17,266 nucleotides of DNA from an uncultured Oscillospiraceae bacterium (GCA_900763685.1 CAAFLF010000042.1:1-17266); one strand, 5' to 3'. Positions 1 through 6,664 are shown, numbered from the stretch's first letter. Notes: generated from the letters alone by a model not told the origin. Made by a program: numbers and translations.

Positions 1-13
1 GAACGGCAGGCTT

Positions 14-90
14 TGGTATGCCCGACTGGATTCGAACCAGCGGCCTTTGGAGTCGGAGTCCAACGCTCTATCCAACTGAGCTACGGGCAC
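14..90 (-). tRNA. tRNA-Arg (anticodon CCG)
   Basis: Read on the minus strand, this folds as a complete cloverleaf. The acceptor stem is GTGCCCG with CGGGCAT, the D-arm is GCTC/GAGC around AGTTGGATA, the anticodon stem is TTGGA/TCCAA with loop CTCCGAC, and the T-arm is GCTGG/CCAGT with loop TTCGAAT. The discriminator is A, and an encoded CCA follows at 16-14. The anticodon CCG reads the Arg codon CGG. The stems are intact, so the gene is expected to work. It lies 130 bp from a broken tRNA of the same anticodon. Confidence 0.95.
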
Positions 91-112
91 ATATTTGATT
101 GTTCTCTACGGG

Positions 113-134
113 AATAGTAGTCAAATAGTAGTCA
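113..134. repeat. Perfect tandem 11-bp direct repeat between the two tRNA-Arg sequences
   Basis: The 11-mer AATAGTAGTCA occurs at 113-123 and again, with no gap, at 124-134. On the minus strand each copy reads TGACTACTATT. Short tandem direct repeats beside a tRNA target site resemble the arm-type sites bound by the N-terminal domain of tyrosine recombinases. That role is inferred; no integrase gene lies in the window. Confidence 0.6.
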
Positions 135-219
135 ACGACCACCCATTTTTTCTCTGCCGTTCCCGCAAACGCAGGTGCGGCAAGGCTTTGCGCCATATCT
201 CAACTGGAGATGCCTGAAA

Positions 220-259
220 TGTCGGAGTCTGTCACTCTATCCAACTGAGCTACGGGCGC
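220..259 (-). pseudogene. 5'-half fragment of a second tRNA-Arg(CCG)
   Basis: On the minus strand from 259, the sequence has a normal tRNA start: acceptor half GCGCCCG, D-arm GCTC/GAGT, and anticodon-loop sequence CTCCGAC. After the anticodon loop, the expected 3' anticodon stem (TCTGT), T-loop (TTCGAAT) and acceptor partner are missing. The sequence instead runs into ATTTCAGGCATC. A weak GGCGC partner for the first five acceptor bases occurs at 194-190, but the anticodon stem cannot pair and there is no T-arm consensus. It is therefore a truncated or recombined tRNA, probably the left-behind half of an integration event. Confidence 0.7.
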
Positions 260-400
260 GTATGAGCGGCTCCGGGAGGCTCTCCCTGAGCGCACGGGCT
301 ATTATAGCAGAGTTTTCCCCCGCTGTAAAGCCCCAAGGGGATAAAAATTTTTATTTCCCCCCATTCAAACGATTCCGTCCCATTTCCTTCCGTTAATTGA

Positions 401-429
401 TTGACAGACGGGCCACTTTACGATACAAT
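401..429 (+). promoter_or_regulatory. Sigma-A-type promoter of the rex operon
   Basis: A perfect -35 TTGACA (401-406) and a -10 TACAAT (424-429) are separated by 17 bp. This predicts a leader of about 65 nt ahead of rex. No clear Rex operator (TTGTTAAN4TTAACAA-like) was found overlapping it. Confidence 0.8.
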
Positions 430-502
430 AAGAATCGCTAAATAATAAACAAACGAAGCGGGCACCCGCCCGCGGGCTTTGTTTAAGGAGTGATACTTGA
501 CC

Positions 503-1132
503 ATGAAACGGGAAAACATCTCTGATGCCGTCATCCGCCGCCTCCCCCGTTACTACCGCCACCTCACCGAGCTCTGCGAGCGGGGCACCGTGCGCATCTC
601 CTCCCACCAGCTGGGCCAGGAGATGAACATCACCGCCTCCCAGATCCGCCAGGACCTCAGCTGCTTCGGCGAGTTCGGCCAGCAAGGCTACGGCTATAAT
701 GTGGAGGAGCTCCGAGGCGAGATCGGCCACATCCTGGGCGTGGACCATAACCACCACCTCATCGTCATCGGCGCCGGCAACCTGGGCCACGCCCTGCTGC
801 GGAACTTCCCCTTCGCCGCCACCGGCTTCACCGTGGACGCCGCCTTCGACGCCTCCCCCGAGCTGGTGGGCACCAGCATCAACGGCGTCACCGTCCACCC
901 CGCCAGCGAGCTGGAGGCCTTCATCCGGGAAAACCCCGTGGACGTGGTGGTCCTCACCATCCCCCAGAACGCCGCCCAGAACACCGCGAACCGCCTCATC
1001 GACCTCGGCATCCAGGGCTTCTGGAACTTCACCAACGTGGAGCTCAGCTCCACCCGCCCCAACGTCAAGATCGAGAACATCCACTTCGCGGACAGCCTCC
1101 TGACCCTCAGCTACCGCATCGCCAACCCCTGA
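503..1132 (+). CDS. rex: Redox-sensing transcriptional repressor Rex
   Basis: The product is 209 residues, the usual Rex length. Rex senses the NADH/NAD+ ratio and represses fermentation and anaerobic-respiration genes when NAD+ is high. The N-terminal winged helix (about 1-78) carries the hallmark stretch SQIRQDLSCFGEFGQQGYGY (46-65). A Rossmann fold follows, with the nucleotide motif GAGNLG at 90-95. The C-terminal segment ending in LLTLSYRIANP is consistent with the domain-swapping helix. The start is uncertain by two codons. TTG at 497 lies 6 nt after AAGGAG (485-490), while ATG at 503 lies 12 nt after it. Family N-termini (M-K/E-x-x-x-I-S-x-A-V-I-R-R-L) favour 503. The SLH gene follows after 6 nt, so the two are probably cotranscribed. 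Confidence 0.95.
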   Translation: MKRENISDAVIRRLPRYYRHLTELCERGTVRISSHQLGQEMNITASQIRQDLSCFGEFGQQGYGYNVEELRGEIGHILGVDHNHHLIVIGAGNLGHALLRNFPFAATGFTVDAAFDASPELVGTSINGVTVHPASELEAFIRENPVDVVVLTIPQNAAQNTANRLIDLGIQGFWNFTNVELSSTRPNVKIENIHFADSLLTLSYRIANP

Positions 1133-1138
1133 CGGGCC

Positions 1139-2251
1139 ATGAAACGAAGATCCTTCCTCCCGCCGGCGCTCTTCCTGCTGTGCTCCCTTCTGGTGATCGC
1201 GGCGGCGGCCGCCGGCGGCGACGCTTCCGACCCTCTGGTCTCCCTCTCCCACCTCCAGGGCGCTTTCACCAAAACCGTGGACAGCCGCCTGGACTCCGCC
1301 CTGACGGCCTCTGACGCCGCCCTGAAGGCCCGCGCCGGCAGCGGGACCCCGTCGGACACCGCGGCCTCCGCCGCGGCGGACACCTGGACCGAGCGCCGCC
1401 TGAAAAACGGGGACACCCTCAGCGGCGGCACGGGCCTCAATGTCCTGCTCCTGGCCGGCGAGGCCAAGGTCAGCTTCCCCTCCGGCGCCGTGGTGGACGT
1501 GACGGAGGGCAAGGAGGTCCCCAGCGGCACCGCCCTCGCGAAGGACCACCGCTACCTGGTGGCGGAGGACACCGTGGCCACTTTCATCGTCTCCTCCCGG
1601 ACGGCGGTGCTGGACTACATGGGCCTCGGCACCTTCACCTTCTCGGATGCGGTGGACTATAACGCCATGGCCTCCGCCCTGAAGACCATGAACCTCTTCC
1701 GGGGCAGCTTCACCGGCTTCGGCCAGGGCTTCGACCTGGAGATGGCCCCCACCCGTATCCAGGCCCTCATCATGTTCCTCCGGGTCCTGGGGGAGGAGGA
1801 CGCCGCCCTGGCCTACACCGGCCCCGCCCTCCCCTTCACGGACATCCAGCCCGGCTCCAACAGCGCCAAATACGTGGGCTACGCCTACGCCAAGGGCTAT
1901 ACCAATGGCTACACCGCCACCCTCTGGCGGCCCAACCAGACCGTGAGCCTCAACCAGTATACCGAGTTTCTGCTCCGCGCCCTGGGCTACAGCTCCGTCA
2001 CCAACACCGACCTCTCGGACACCCCGGACCGGGTCGTCTCCGCCGGCCTCATCAACAGCAAGGAGTCCGCCGCCCTAGCGAAGGTCACCTTCCTCCGCTC
2101 TGAGCTGGTCTACCTCTCCTTCCGCTCGCTGGACGCCACCGTCTCCGGCACCATGGACACCCTCTCCGATACCCTCATCGCCAAGGGCGTCTTCACCTCG
2201 GCGGAGGCCCGGGAGGGCCGGGCCCTCGTCAGCGCCAAGCGATTGGGCTGA
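1139..2251 (+). CDS. Secreted S-layer-homology (SLH) domain protein
   Basis: This is a 370-residue exported protein. A Sec signal peptide is visible: the basic start MKRR, a hydrophobic core at about 6-23, and an Ala-rich cleavage region near 24-28. Residues about 85-175 form a beta-rich module with FecR-like character (gain-of-threshold phrases such as LKNGDTLSGGTGLNVLL). SLH-type repeats start near 177. The best ones contain PTRIQALIMFLRVLGE, FTDIQPGS..KYVGYAYAKGYTNGY, and VSLNQYTEFLLRALGY. SLH repeats usually bind pyruvylated secondary cell-wall polymers, so the protein is expected to sit on the cell wall. The ligand and exact role are unknown. It begins 6 nt after the rex stop and has no clear ribosome site of its own, so translation is probably coupled to rex. 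Confidence 0.8.
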   Translation: MKRRSFLPPALFLLCSLLVIAAAAAGGDASDPLVSLSHLQGAFTKTVDSRLDSALTASDAALKARAGSGTPSDTAASAAADTWTERRLKNGDTLSGGTGLNVLLLAGEAKVSFPSGAVVDVTEGKEVPSGTALAKDHRYLVAEDTVATFIVSSRTAVLDYMGLGTFTFSDAVDYNAMASALKTMNLFRGSFTGFGQGFDLEMAPTRIQALIMFLRVLGEEDAALAYTGPALPFTDIQPGSNSAKYVGYAYAKGYTNGYTATLWRPNQTVSLNQYTEFLLRALGYSSVTNTDLSDTPDRVVSAGLINSKESAALAKVTFLRSELVYLSFRSLDATVSGTMDTLSDTLIAKGVFTSAEAREGRALVSAKRLG

Positions 2252-2252
2252 C

Positions 2253-2279
2253 ACCCTTTCCCGCCGGGAGCATACTATG
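2253..2279 (+). promoter_or_regulatory. Possible sporulation-type (sigma-K-like) promoter before the Cys-rich gene
   Basis: An AC dinucleotide (2253-2254) is followed, after 16 bp, by CATACTATG (2271-2279). This is one base short of the sigma-K pattern AC-N16-CATANNNTA. It lies about 50 bp before the start of the Cys/Gly-rich peptide gene, a type of gene often expressed in spores. The match is short, so this is weak. Confidence 0.25.
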
Positions 2280-2326
2280 AAGTGGGGCCGGTTCCCCGGC
2301 CTACAAACTCCATAGGAGGTTCCGGT

Positions 2327-2464
2327 ATGTGTAATAACGGCTTCTTCGGCGGGAACTGCTGCTGGATCATCATCCTCATTCTGCTGATCTGCTGCTGCGG
2401 CGGCGGGTGCGGCTGCGGCAATGGCTGCGGCTGCAACAACAACTGCGGCGGCTGCGGCTGCTGA
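2327..2464 (+). CDS. 45-residue Cys/Gly-rich membrane-anchored peptide
   Basis: The ATG at 2327 lies 6 nt after a strong AGGAGGT (2314-2320), which fixes the start. Longer upstream readings lack a ribosome site. The product has a short Cys/Asn/Gly head (MCNNGFFGGNCCW), a hydrophobic stretch IIILILLI at 14-21, and a tail of CG, GC and CN repeats. Thirteen of 45 residues are Cys. Peptides of this style occur in Clostridia and Bacilli, under names such as 'chorion class high-cysteine' or small sporulation proteins (YjcZ-like). Plausible roles are a crosslinked spore-coat or cell-surface component, or a metal-binding peptide; none is proven. The gene is followed by its own strong terminator. Confidence 0.75.
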   Translation: MCNNGFFGGNCCWIIILILLICCCGGGCGCGNGCGCNNNCGGCGC

Positions 2465-2498
2465 CAGTCCCTGACCCCCGCGAATCCCCCCGCGCTTC

Positions 2499-2530
2499 AG
2501 ACGGCCGCCCTTCGGGGCGGCCGTCTTTTC
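2499..2530 (+). terminator. Rho-independent terminator after the Cys-rich gene
   Basis: A perfect 12-bp stem (2499-2510 with 2515-2526) closes a TTCG tetraloop and runs into a T-rich tail. It ends the rex/SLH/Cys-rich transcription region. Confidence 0.9.
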
Positions 2531-2633
2531 CGTTCCGGCGGGAGCCTTCCGCCCCGTTTCCTCGTTTGATTTCCAAAAACAGCGAAAATTTCCCATTTCA
2601 GGAAATCGTTTGCATCATTAACCGTTCCTTAAC

Positions 2634-2663
2634 TTGACCCCCCTTCCCGCCCTGTGGTAGGAT
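2634..2663 (+). promoter_or_regulatory. Promoter of the DUF1538-PII operon
   Basis: A -35 TTGACC (2634-2639) and a -10 TAGGAT (2658-2663) are spaced by 18 bp. They lie about 65 bp before the TTG start of the DUF1538 gene, and a terminator lies just upstream. Confidence 0.55.
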
Positions 2664-2729
2664 ATAGGTGGAGAGTTATACCTCTCCCCTCCGCGCCGCG
2701 GAAATATCACAGTTCAGGAGGGTTCCCAT

Positions 2730-4295
2730 TTGTCTCATTCTTCCCGCCCCAAGTCGTTCCTGGCGCCCCGGCTGCCTCAGCGCTTCCTCTCCGTCTTCCG
2801 GAAGCCCCTGCGGGAGTCCCTGGTCTCCGTCCTGCCCATCATGGGCATCGTCACCCTGCTCTGCTTCTCCCTGACCCCCGTCTCCAACAACGCCATGATG
2901 GCCTTCCTGGTGGGCGGCGTCCTGCTGATCCTGGGCATGGGCCTTTTCACCATGGGCTCCGAGATGTCCATGATCCCCCTGGGCGAGTACGTGGGCAAGG
3001 AGATCACCTCCTCCCGCAAGATCTCCGTCATCGTGCTCCTGAGCTTCCTCATCGGCGTGCTCATCACCGTGGCGGAGCCGGACCTGCAGGTCCTGGCGGA
3101 GCAGGTGCCCTCCATCCCCAATAACGTCATCATCTGGTCCGTGGCCCTGGGGGTGGGCGTCTTTCTCGTCATCGCCCTGCTGCGCATCCTCTTCGGCATC
3201 CCCCTCTCCCGGCTGCTGATCCTCTTTTACATCATCGTCTTCGGCCTCGCCACCCAGGTCTCGCCGGACTTCTGGGCCATCGCCTTCGATTCCGGCGGCG
3301 TCACCACCGGCCCCATGACGGTGCCCTTCATCATGGCCCTGGGCGTGGGCGTCTCCTCCGTCCGTAACGATAAGCACGCCGCGGGGGACAGCTTCGGCCT
3401 CGTGGCCCTCTGCTCCATCGGCCCCATCCTGACGGTGCTGATCCTGGGCCTTCTTTATAAGCCCGACGGCAGCAGCTACACCGCCGTTACCGTGCCGGAC
3501 GCCGCCGACACCGTGGAGATGTGGCGGACCTTCTCCACCGCCCTGCCCCACTACTTCCGGGAGATCACGGCGGCGCTCGCCCCCATCCTGGCCTTCTTCC
3601 TGGTCTTCCAGCTCTTCACCCGGCGCATCCCCCGCAAGGAGGTCCGCCGGATGATCGTGGGCTTCGTCTATACCTACCTGGGCCTGGTCTTCTTCCTCAC
3701 CGGCGTCAACGTGGGCTTCATGCCGGTGGGCAACTTCCTGGGCCAGAGCATCGCCGGGAACTATGCCTGGCTCCTGATCCCCATCGCCATGGTCATCGGC
3801 TACTTCATCGTCTCGGCGGAGCCCGCCGTCCACGTGCTGAACCGCCAGGTGGAGGAGATCACCTCCGGCGCCATCCCGGCCTCGGCCATGAATACCGCAC
3901 TCTCCGTGGGCGTGGCCCTCTCCCTGGGCCTCGCCATGACCCGGGTCCTCACCGGCATCTCCATCATGTGGCTCCTGGTGCCGGGCTACGCCCTGTCCCT
4001 GGCCCTCTCCTTCAAGGTCCCCAAGATCTTCACCTCCATCGCCTTCGACTCCGGCGGCGTGGCCTCCGGTCCCATGACGGCCACCTTCCTCCTGCCCTTC
4101 GCCATGGGCGCCTGCACCGCCGTGGGCGGCAACATCGTGACGGACGCCTTCGGCGTCGTCGCCATGGTCGCCATGACGCCCCTTGTCACCATCCAGCTCC
4201 TGGGCGTCCTCTACCAGCGTAAGACCCGGCACGCTCCCGCATCTCCCGCCCCCGCTCCCGCCGCCGCGGTGGAAGCCATCATCGAACTGGATTGA
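2730..4295 (+). CDS. DUF1538-family polytopic membrane protein (internally duplicated)
   Basis: This is a 521-residue membrane protein with about a dozen hydrophobic segments. The start is a TTG placed 8 nt after AGGAGG (2716-2721); no ATG fits better. Two homologous halves each carry an acidic-proline element (AEPDLQVL at 115-122, AEPAVHVL at 363-370). Each is followed by a signature loop, AFDSGGVTTGPMT at 185-197 and AFDSGGVASGPMT at 438-450. This is the DUF1538 family, an inverted- or tandem-repeat architecture typical of transporters. The substrate is not known. The C-terminal tail is Pro/Ala-rich (about 501-515). The gene ends inside the leader of the PII-like gene, so the two form one operon, and the PII protein probably gates this transporter. 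Confidence 0.85.
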   Translation: MSHSSRPKSFLAPRLPQRFLSVFRKPLRESLVSVLPIMGIVTLLCFSLTPVSNNAMMAFLVGGVLLILGMGLFTMGSEMSMIPLGEYVGKEITSSRKISVIVLLSFLIGVLITVAEPDLQVLAEQVPSIPNNVIIWSVALGVGVFLVIALLRILFGIPLSRLLILFYIIVFGLATQVSPDFWAIAFDSGGVTTGPMTVPFIMALGVGVSSVRNDKHAAGDSFGLVALCSIGPILTVLILGLLYKPDGSSYTAVTVPDAADTVEMWRTFSTALPHYFREITAALAPILAFFLVFQLFTRRIPRKEVRRMIVGFVYTYLGLVFFLTGVNVGFMPVGNFLGQSIAGNYAWLLIPIAMVIGYFIVSAEPAVHVLNRQVEEITSGAIPASAMNTALSVGVALSLGLAMTRVLTGISIMWLLVPGYALSLALSFKVPKIFTSIAFDSGGVASGPMTATFLLPFAMGACTAVGGNIVTDAFGVVAMVAMTPLVTIQLLGVLYQRKTRHAPASPAPAPAAAVEAIIELD

Positions 4296-4309
4296 AGGAG
4301 GTGCCCCAG

Positions 4310-5020
4310 ATGAAACGCTTATACCTGATGATCACCATCACCAACCGGGTGGCCAGCCGCCGCTTTGTGGAGTTCTACCAGCGCTTCGGCGCCTCCCAGA
4401 TCCTCTCGGCCCTGGGCCGGGGCACCGCCAGCGACGATACCCTCAGCATGCTGGGCCTGGAGGCCACGGAGAAGGCCGCCCTCTTCTCCATCGTCACGCC
4501 GGAGAAGCGGGACTTCCTCTTCGACCGCCTGCTGGACACCATGCAGATCACCACCCCCGGCAACGGCATCGCCCTGTCCCTGCCCCTCAGCAGCATCGGC
4601 GGCGTCACCGCCCTGCGCTACTTCACCGCCGGCCAGCTCACCGGCGATCCCCTGGAAAGCATCGAAAAGGAGGACCTTCCTATGCCGCAGAACCCTGATT
4701 ACACCCTCATCGTGGCCATCGCCAACCGGGGCTACACGGACCTCGTCATGGACGCCGCCCGGGAGGCCGGCGCCCCCGGCGGCACCATCCTCCACGCCAA
4801 GAGCAGCGGCGCCGACGGCTCCGGCAAGTTCTTCGGCATGAGTCTCGCCGAGGAGCGGGAGATGATCTTCCTGGTGGTCCCCACCGGCCAGAAGAACGCC
4901 GTCATGCAGTCCATCATGGCCAAGGCCGGCATGGAGAGCAAGGCCCAGTCCCTGGTCTTCTCCCTGGCCCTGGACAGCGTCGCCGGCCTCTACAACGTCA
5001 ATAACCCCATCACCACATAA
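4310..5020 (+). CDS. PII-like signalling protein with two tandem PII domains
   Basis: The product is 236 residues, about twice the length of one PII subunit. Each half shows the ferredoxin-like PII pattern. The N-terminal half (about 3-105) runs from LYLMITITN to a GGVTALRYF end. The C-terminal half (about 131-228) runs from YTLIVAIANRGYTDLVMDAA through GGTILHAKSSG (157-167), a T-loop region, and MIFLVVP to the typical end LDSVAGL. PII proteins read ATP/ADP and small metabolites and gate partner proteins, often membrane transporters. The uridylylation Tyr of GlnB is not evident. The ATG at 4310 is set by AAGGAGGT (4295-4302) 7 nt upstream; the ribosome site overlaps the end of the DUF1538 gene. 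The protein is probably a regulator of that membrane protein (inferred from gene order). Confidence 0.85.
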   Translation: MKRLYLMITITNRVASRRFVEFYQRFGASQILSALGRGTASDDTLSMLGLEATEKAALFSIVTPEKRDFLFDRLLDTMQITTPGNGIALSLPLSSIGGVTALRYFTAGQLTGDPLESIEKEDLPMPQNPDYTLIVAIANRGYTDLVMDAAREAGAPGGTILHAKSSGADGSGKFFGMSLAEEREMIFLVVPTGQKNAVMQSIMAKAGMESKAQSLVFSLALDSVAGLYNVNNPITT

Positions 5021-5026
5021 AAAATT

Positions 5027-5058
5027 TCGCCCAAATGTACCGAGGAACATTTGGGCGA
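5027..5058. repeat. Perfect 12-bp hairpin (first of a six-hairpin series)
   Basis: TCGCCCAAATGT (5027-5038) pairs fully with 5047-5058 around an 8-nt loop. On the plus strand no T-run follows. On the minus strand it is followed by AAATTTTTT, so as a terminator it would work for transcription coming from the right. It may also reduce read-through or protect the 3' end of the PII mRNA. Confidence 0.7.
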
Positions 5059-5065
5059 GAGATCC

Positions 5066-5093
5066 CGAGCCAGCGCCTTGCGGCGCTGGCTCG
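5066..5093. repeat. Perfect 12-bp hairpin (second in series)
   Basis: CGAGCCAGCGCC (5066-5077) pairs with 5082-5093 around the 4-nt loop TTGC. It lies 7 nt after the previous hairpin and has no following T-run. Confidence 0.75.
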
Positions 5094-5118
5094 ATGATTA
5101 TGCACTCCGCTTTGGCGC

Positions 5119-5154
5119 GAACCGGGTCCGGCCCCAAGGGGCCGGACCCGGTTC
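5119..5154. repeat. 17-bp near-perfect palindrome (third in series)
   Basis: Positions 5119-5135 are the exact reverse complement of 5138-5154, leaving only AA between them. In RNA, a 16-bp stem with a CAAG loop is expected. The stem is 13 of 17 G-C pairs. Such long perfect palindromes are unusual outside mobile or structured repeats. Confidence 0.8.
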
Positions 5155-5175
5155 ACACGTCGCTTCGTGCGAAGT

Positions 5176-5208
5176 ATTTTTCGCCACGTACACGCCGCGG
5201 CGAAAAAT
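5176..5208. repeat. 10-bp hairpin with A/T-rich base (fourth in series)
   Basis: ATTTTTCGCC (5176-5185) pairs with GGCGAAAAAT (5199-5208) around a 13-nt loop. The lower half of the stem is all A-T, unlike the surrounding GC-rich hairpins. Confidence 0.7.
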
Positions 5209-5219
5209 GATCCAACTTC

Positions 5220-5266
5220 TTTCCGCCGAAGGCGGAAACCAAGAAGGGACTCCGGTCCCTTCTTGG
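5220..5266. repeat. Two adjoining hairpins (fifth and sixth in series)
   Basis: TTTCCGCC (5220-5227) pairs with 5231-5238 around GAA. Directly abutting it, CCAAGAAGGGAC (5239-5250) pairs with 5255-5266 around TCCG. Both stems are perfect (8 and 12 bp), with no unpaired base between them. Confidence 0.8.
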
Positions 5267-5275
5267 AGTTTCCCC

Positions 5276-5640
5276 GGGACGAAGGACGGGAGACGAAGGT
5301 CCCCGGTCGGCTGCTCTCTTCTGTTTGTGATGCCCGCTATCCGGCTCGCCGCGGGGCGGCTTTGCCGGTGAAAGGGCCGCGGCGGCGGCAGGACCAGGGA
5401 CGGAGGACGGGGAACGGAGGGCCCCGGTCGGCTGCTCTCTTCTACTTGTGATACCTGCTGTCCGGCTCGCCGCGAAGCGGCTTTGCCGGCGAAAGGGCCG
5501 CTGCGGCGGCAGGACGAGGGACGGGCGCGGACGCTTCGCTCCGCGCCGGGGTCCCGGTCGGCTGCCTGCTTCTATTGGCGGCGGCAGCGATCCGCCTGGT
5601 TGCGGGGCGGCTTCGGCGGCGGGACCGGTTCGGGGGTGGA
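5276..5640. repeat. 121-bp imperfect tandem repeat, about three copies
   Basis: Units begin at GGGACG: 5276-5396, 5397-5517, and a degenerate third copy from 5518 to about 5640. The 22-mer at 5301-5322 recurs exactly at 5422-5443, 121 bp later. It recurs with changes about 130 bp further on, where a GC-rich hairpin (5524-5547) has been added. By eye, copies 1 and 2 differ at about 10 of the first 100 positions. The differences do not follow a codon pattern, and no frame is free of stops through all copies with a ribosome site, so it looks non-coding. Confidence 0.75.
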
Positions 5641-5949
5641 ATTGGATCGGTTTTCCATTTTTTGTGGATGGTCCGAAATTCCCGAAAAAGCCGCGGAAAA
5701 TTTTTTTCGCTTCCGTTGCATGGAAGCGGGCAAAAATGGGGCGAAACGAACCTGTGTCATAAGGGGGACAGTTTGGCCGCGAAGACCTTCGCTGGACCCT
5801 CTTGGCTCGCTTCCTCGGAAGGGAGCCTTTCCGTCGTTCTCCCCCTCCGGCCGCCGGAAATGGATATTTCTCCCACTTTCACCGTCTACTCTTCCGCCGC
5901 CGTTTTCCGCCTCTCGACCTCCGCCCGTCGGCGGGGAAAACCTCAAATG
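5641..5949. other. Remaining intergenic stretch before sfsA
   Basis: No supported gene is present here. Base composition swings from A/T-rich (around 5645-5745, with runs of T and A) back to C-rich (5830-5930). A 7-bp hairpin, CGCTTCC/GGAAGCG, sits at 5708-5728. No convincing terminator for sfsA was found: a CCGCC/GGCGG pairing near 5920-5935 lacks a T-run on the minus strand. Confidence 0.5.
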
Positions 5950-6630
5950 TTAAAAAAGCGTCTTCACCGGCCGGACGATCCGCAGGCTTTCCGGCGTCAC
6001 GGCGCACTCCCAGGCCTCCACCCGGACGCCGTTCGCCGCCGCGTGCCGGAGGGCTTCCCCGAAGGCCGGGTGGGTGGCATCGTTGGGGGCGAAATCCTTC
6101 ATTCCCTCCATCTGGATCACGAAGAACGCCGTGGCCGCCAGACCCGCCGCCGCGGCTCGCTCCAGCTCTCCCAAATGCCGGACGCCCCGCTCCGTGGGGG
6201 CGTCCGGGAAGCGGGCGTGGCCGCCTTCCTCCAGCGTGACGCCCTTCACCTCCACAAGGTGCAGCCCCTGGGGTGTCGTCAGGGCGAAGTCCAGCCGGGA
6301 TTCCCCGTAGCGGTACTCCGGCTGGATGGCCTGGACCTCCGGCAGGAACCGCCCCTCCGCCGCCCACTCGGCGAAGACCCGGTTGGGGGCCTGGGCGTCC
6401 ATGTTGATGAGGAGGTCCCCCTTCTCCACCGCAATGAGGTCGAAGGCCGTCTTGCGGGCGGGATTTTGGGCCTTTTCCAGGTAGACGGGGACGCCGGGGC
6501 GCAGGAGCTCCGCGCAGCGGCCGGTATTCTTCACGTGGCAGACCACCGTCTCCCCGTCCACGAGAACGTGGGCGATGAAGCGGTTGGGCCGGGCGAGAAA
6601 GGTCCCCTTTGTGATGTTCTGGTAGCGCAT
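5950..6630 (-). CDS. sfsA: SfsA family protein (sugar fermentation stimulation protein homologue)
   Basis: The product is 226 residues, normal for SfsA. The start ATG at 6630 is preceded by AGGAGG 8 nt upstream; the open frame runs further but without family similarity. Conserved blocks are RPNRFIAHV near the N-terminus, KNTGRCAELL, and VEVKGVTLEEGGHARFPDAP (read as one block). These are followed by TERGVRHLGEL, FFVIQMEGMKDFAPN and the HPAFGEAL block. The acidic/Lys set (E-x-K in VEVKG) resembles a nuclease-like fold, and the family binds DNA in E. coli. The molecular function is still not settled. It is transcribed away from the abrB-like gene and has an attcta (TAGAAT -10 on the minus strand) at 6659-6664. 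Confidence 0.95.
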   Translation of the reverse strand: MRYQNITKGTFLARPNRFIAHVLVDGETVVCHVKNTGRCAELLRPGVPVYLEKAQNPARKTAFDLIAVEKGDLLINMDAQAPNRVFAEWAAEGRFLPEVQAIQPEYRYGESRLDFALTTPQGLHLVEVKGVTLEEGGHARFPDAPTERGVRHLGELERAAAAGLAATAFFVIQMEGMKDFAPNDATHPAFGEALRHAAANGVRVEAWECAVTPESLRIVRPVKTLF

Positions 6631-6658
6631 GGCGTGGTCCTCCTGGGCGTTTTCCGTC

Positions 6659-6664
6659 ATTCTA
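6659..6664 (-). promoter_or_regulatory. Possible -10 box of the sfsA promoter
   Basis: On the minus strand this reads TAGAAT, 29 bp before the sfsA start. The -35 region at the proper distance is a poor match, so this is tentative. Confidence 0.35.

Noticed and set aside
113..135. The repeated TTGACT on the minus strand as tandem -35 boxes for the tRNA
   Set aside because: No acceptable -10 box lies 16-18 bp downstream of either copy.
365..1549. Long minus-strand open frame of 394 codons opposite rex
   Set aside because: It is the shadow of rex and the SLH gene in GC-rich DNA. Its product is a low-complexity Gly/Val/Ala/Asp chain with no ribosome site, while the plus strand has clear family motifs.
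2676..4232. Minus-strand open frame of 518 codons rich in His, Asp and Gly
   Set aside because: It is opposite the DUF1538 gene and reflects its codon bias. The His/Asp-rich product looks striking but has no domain pattern.
5051..5953. Several short plus-strand open frames in the hairpin and tandem-repeat region
   Set aside because: They are Arg/Gly/Pro-rich, not conserved between repeat copies and without proper ribosome sites. They were treated as non-coding.
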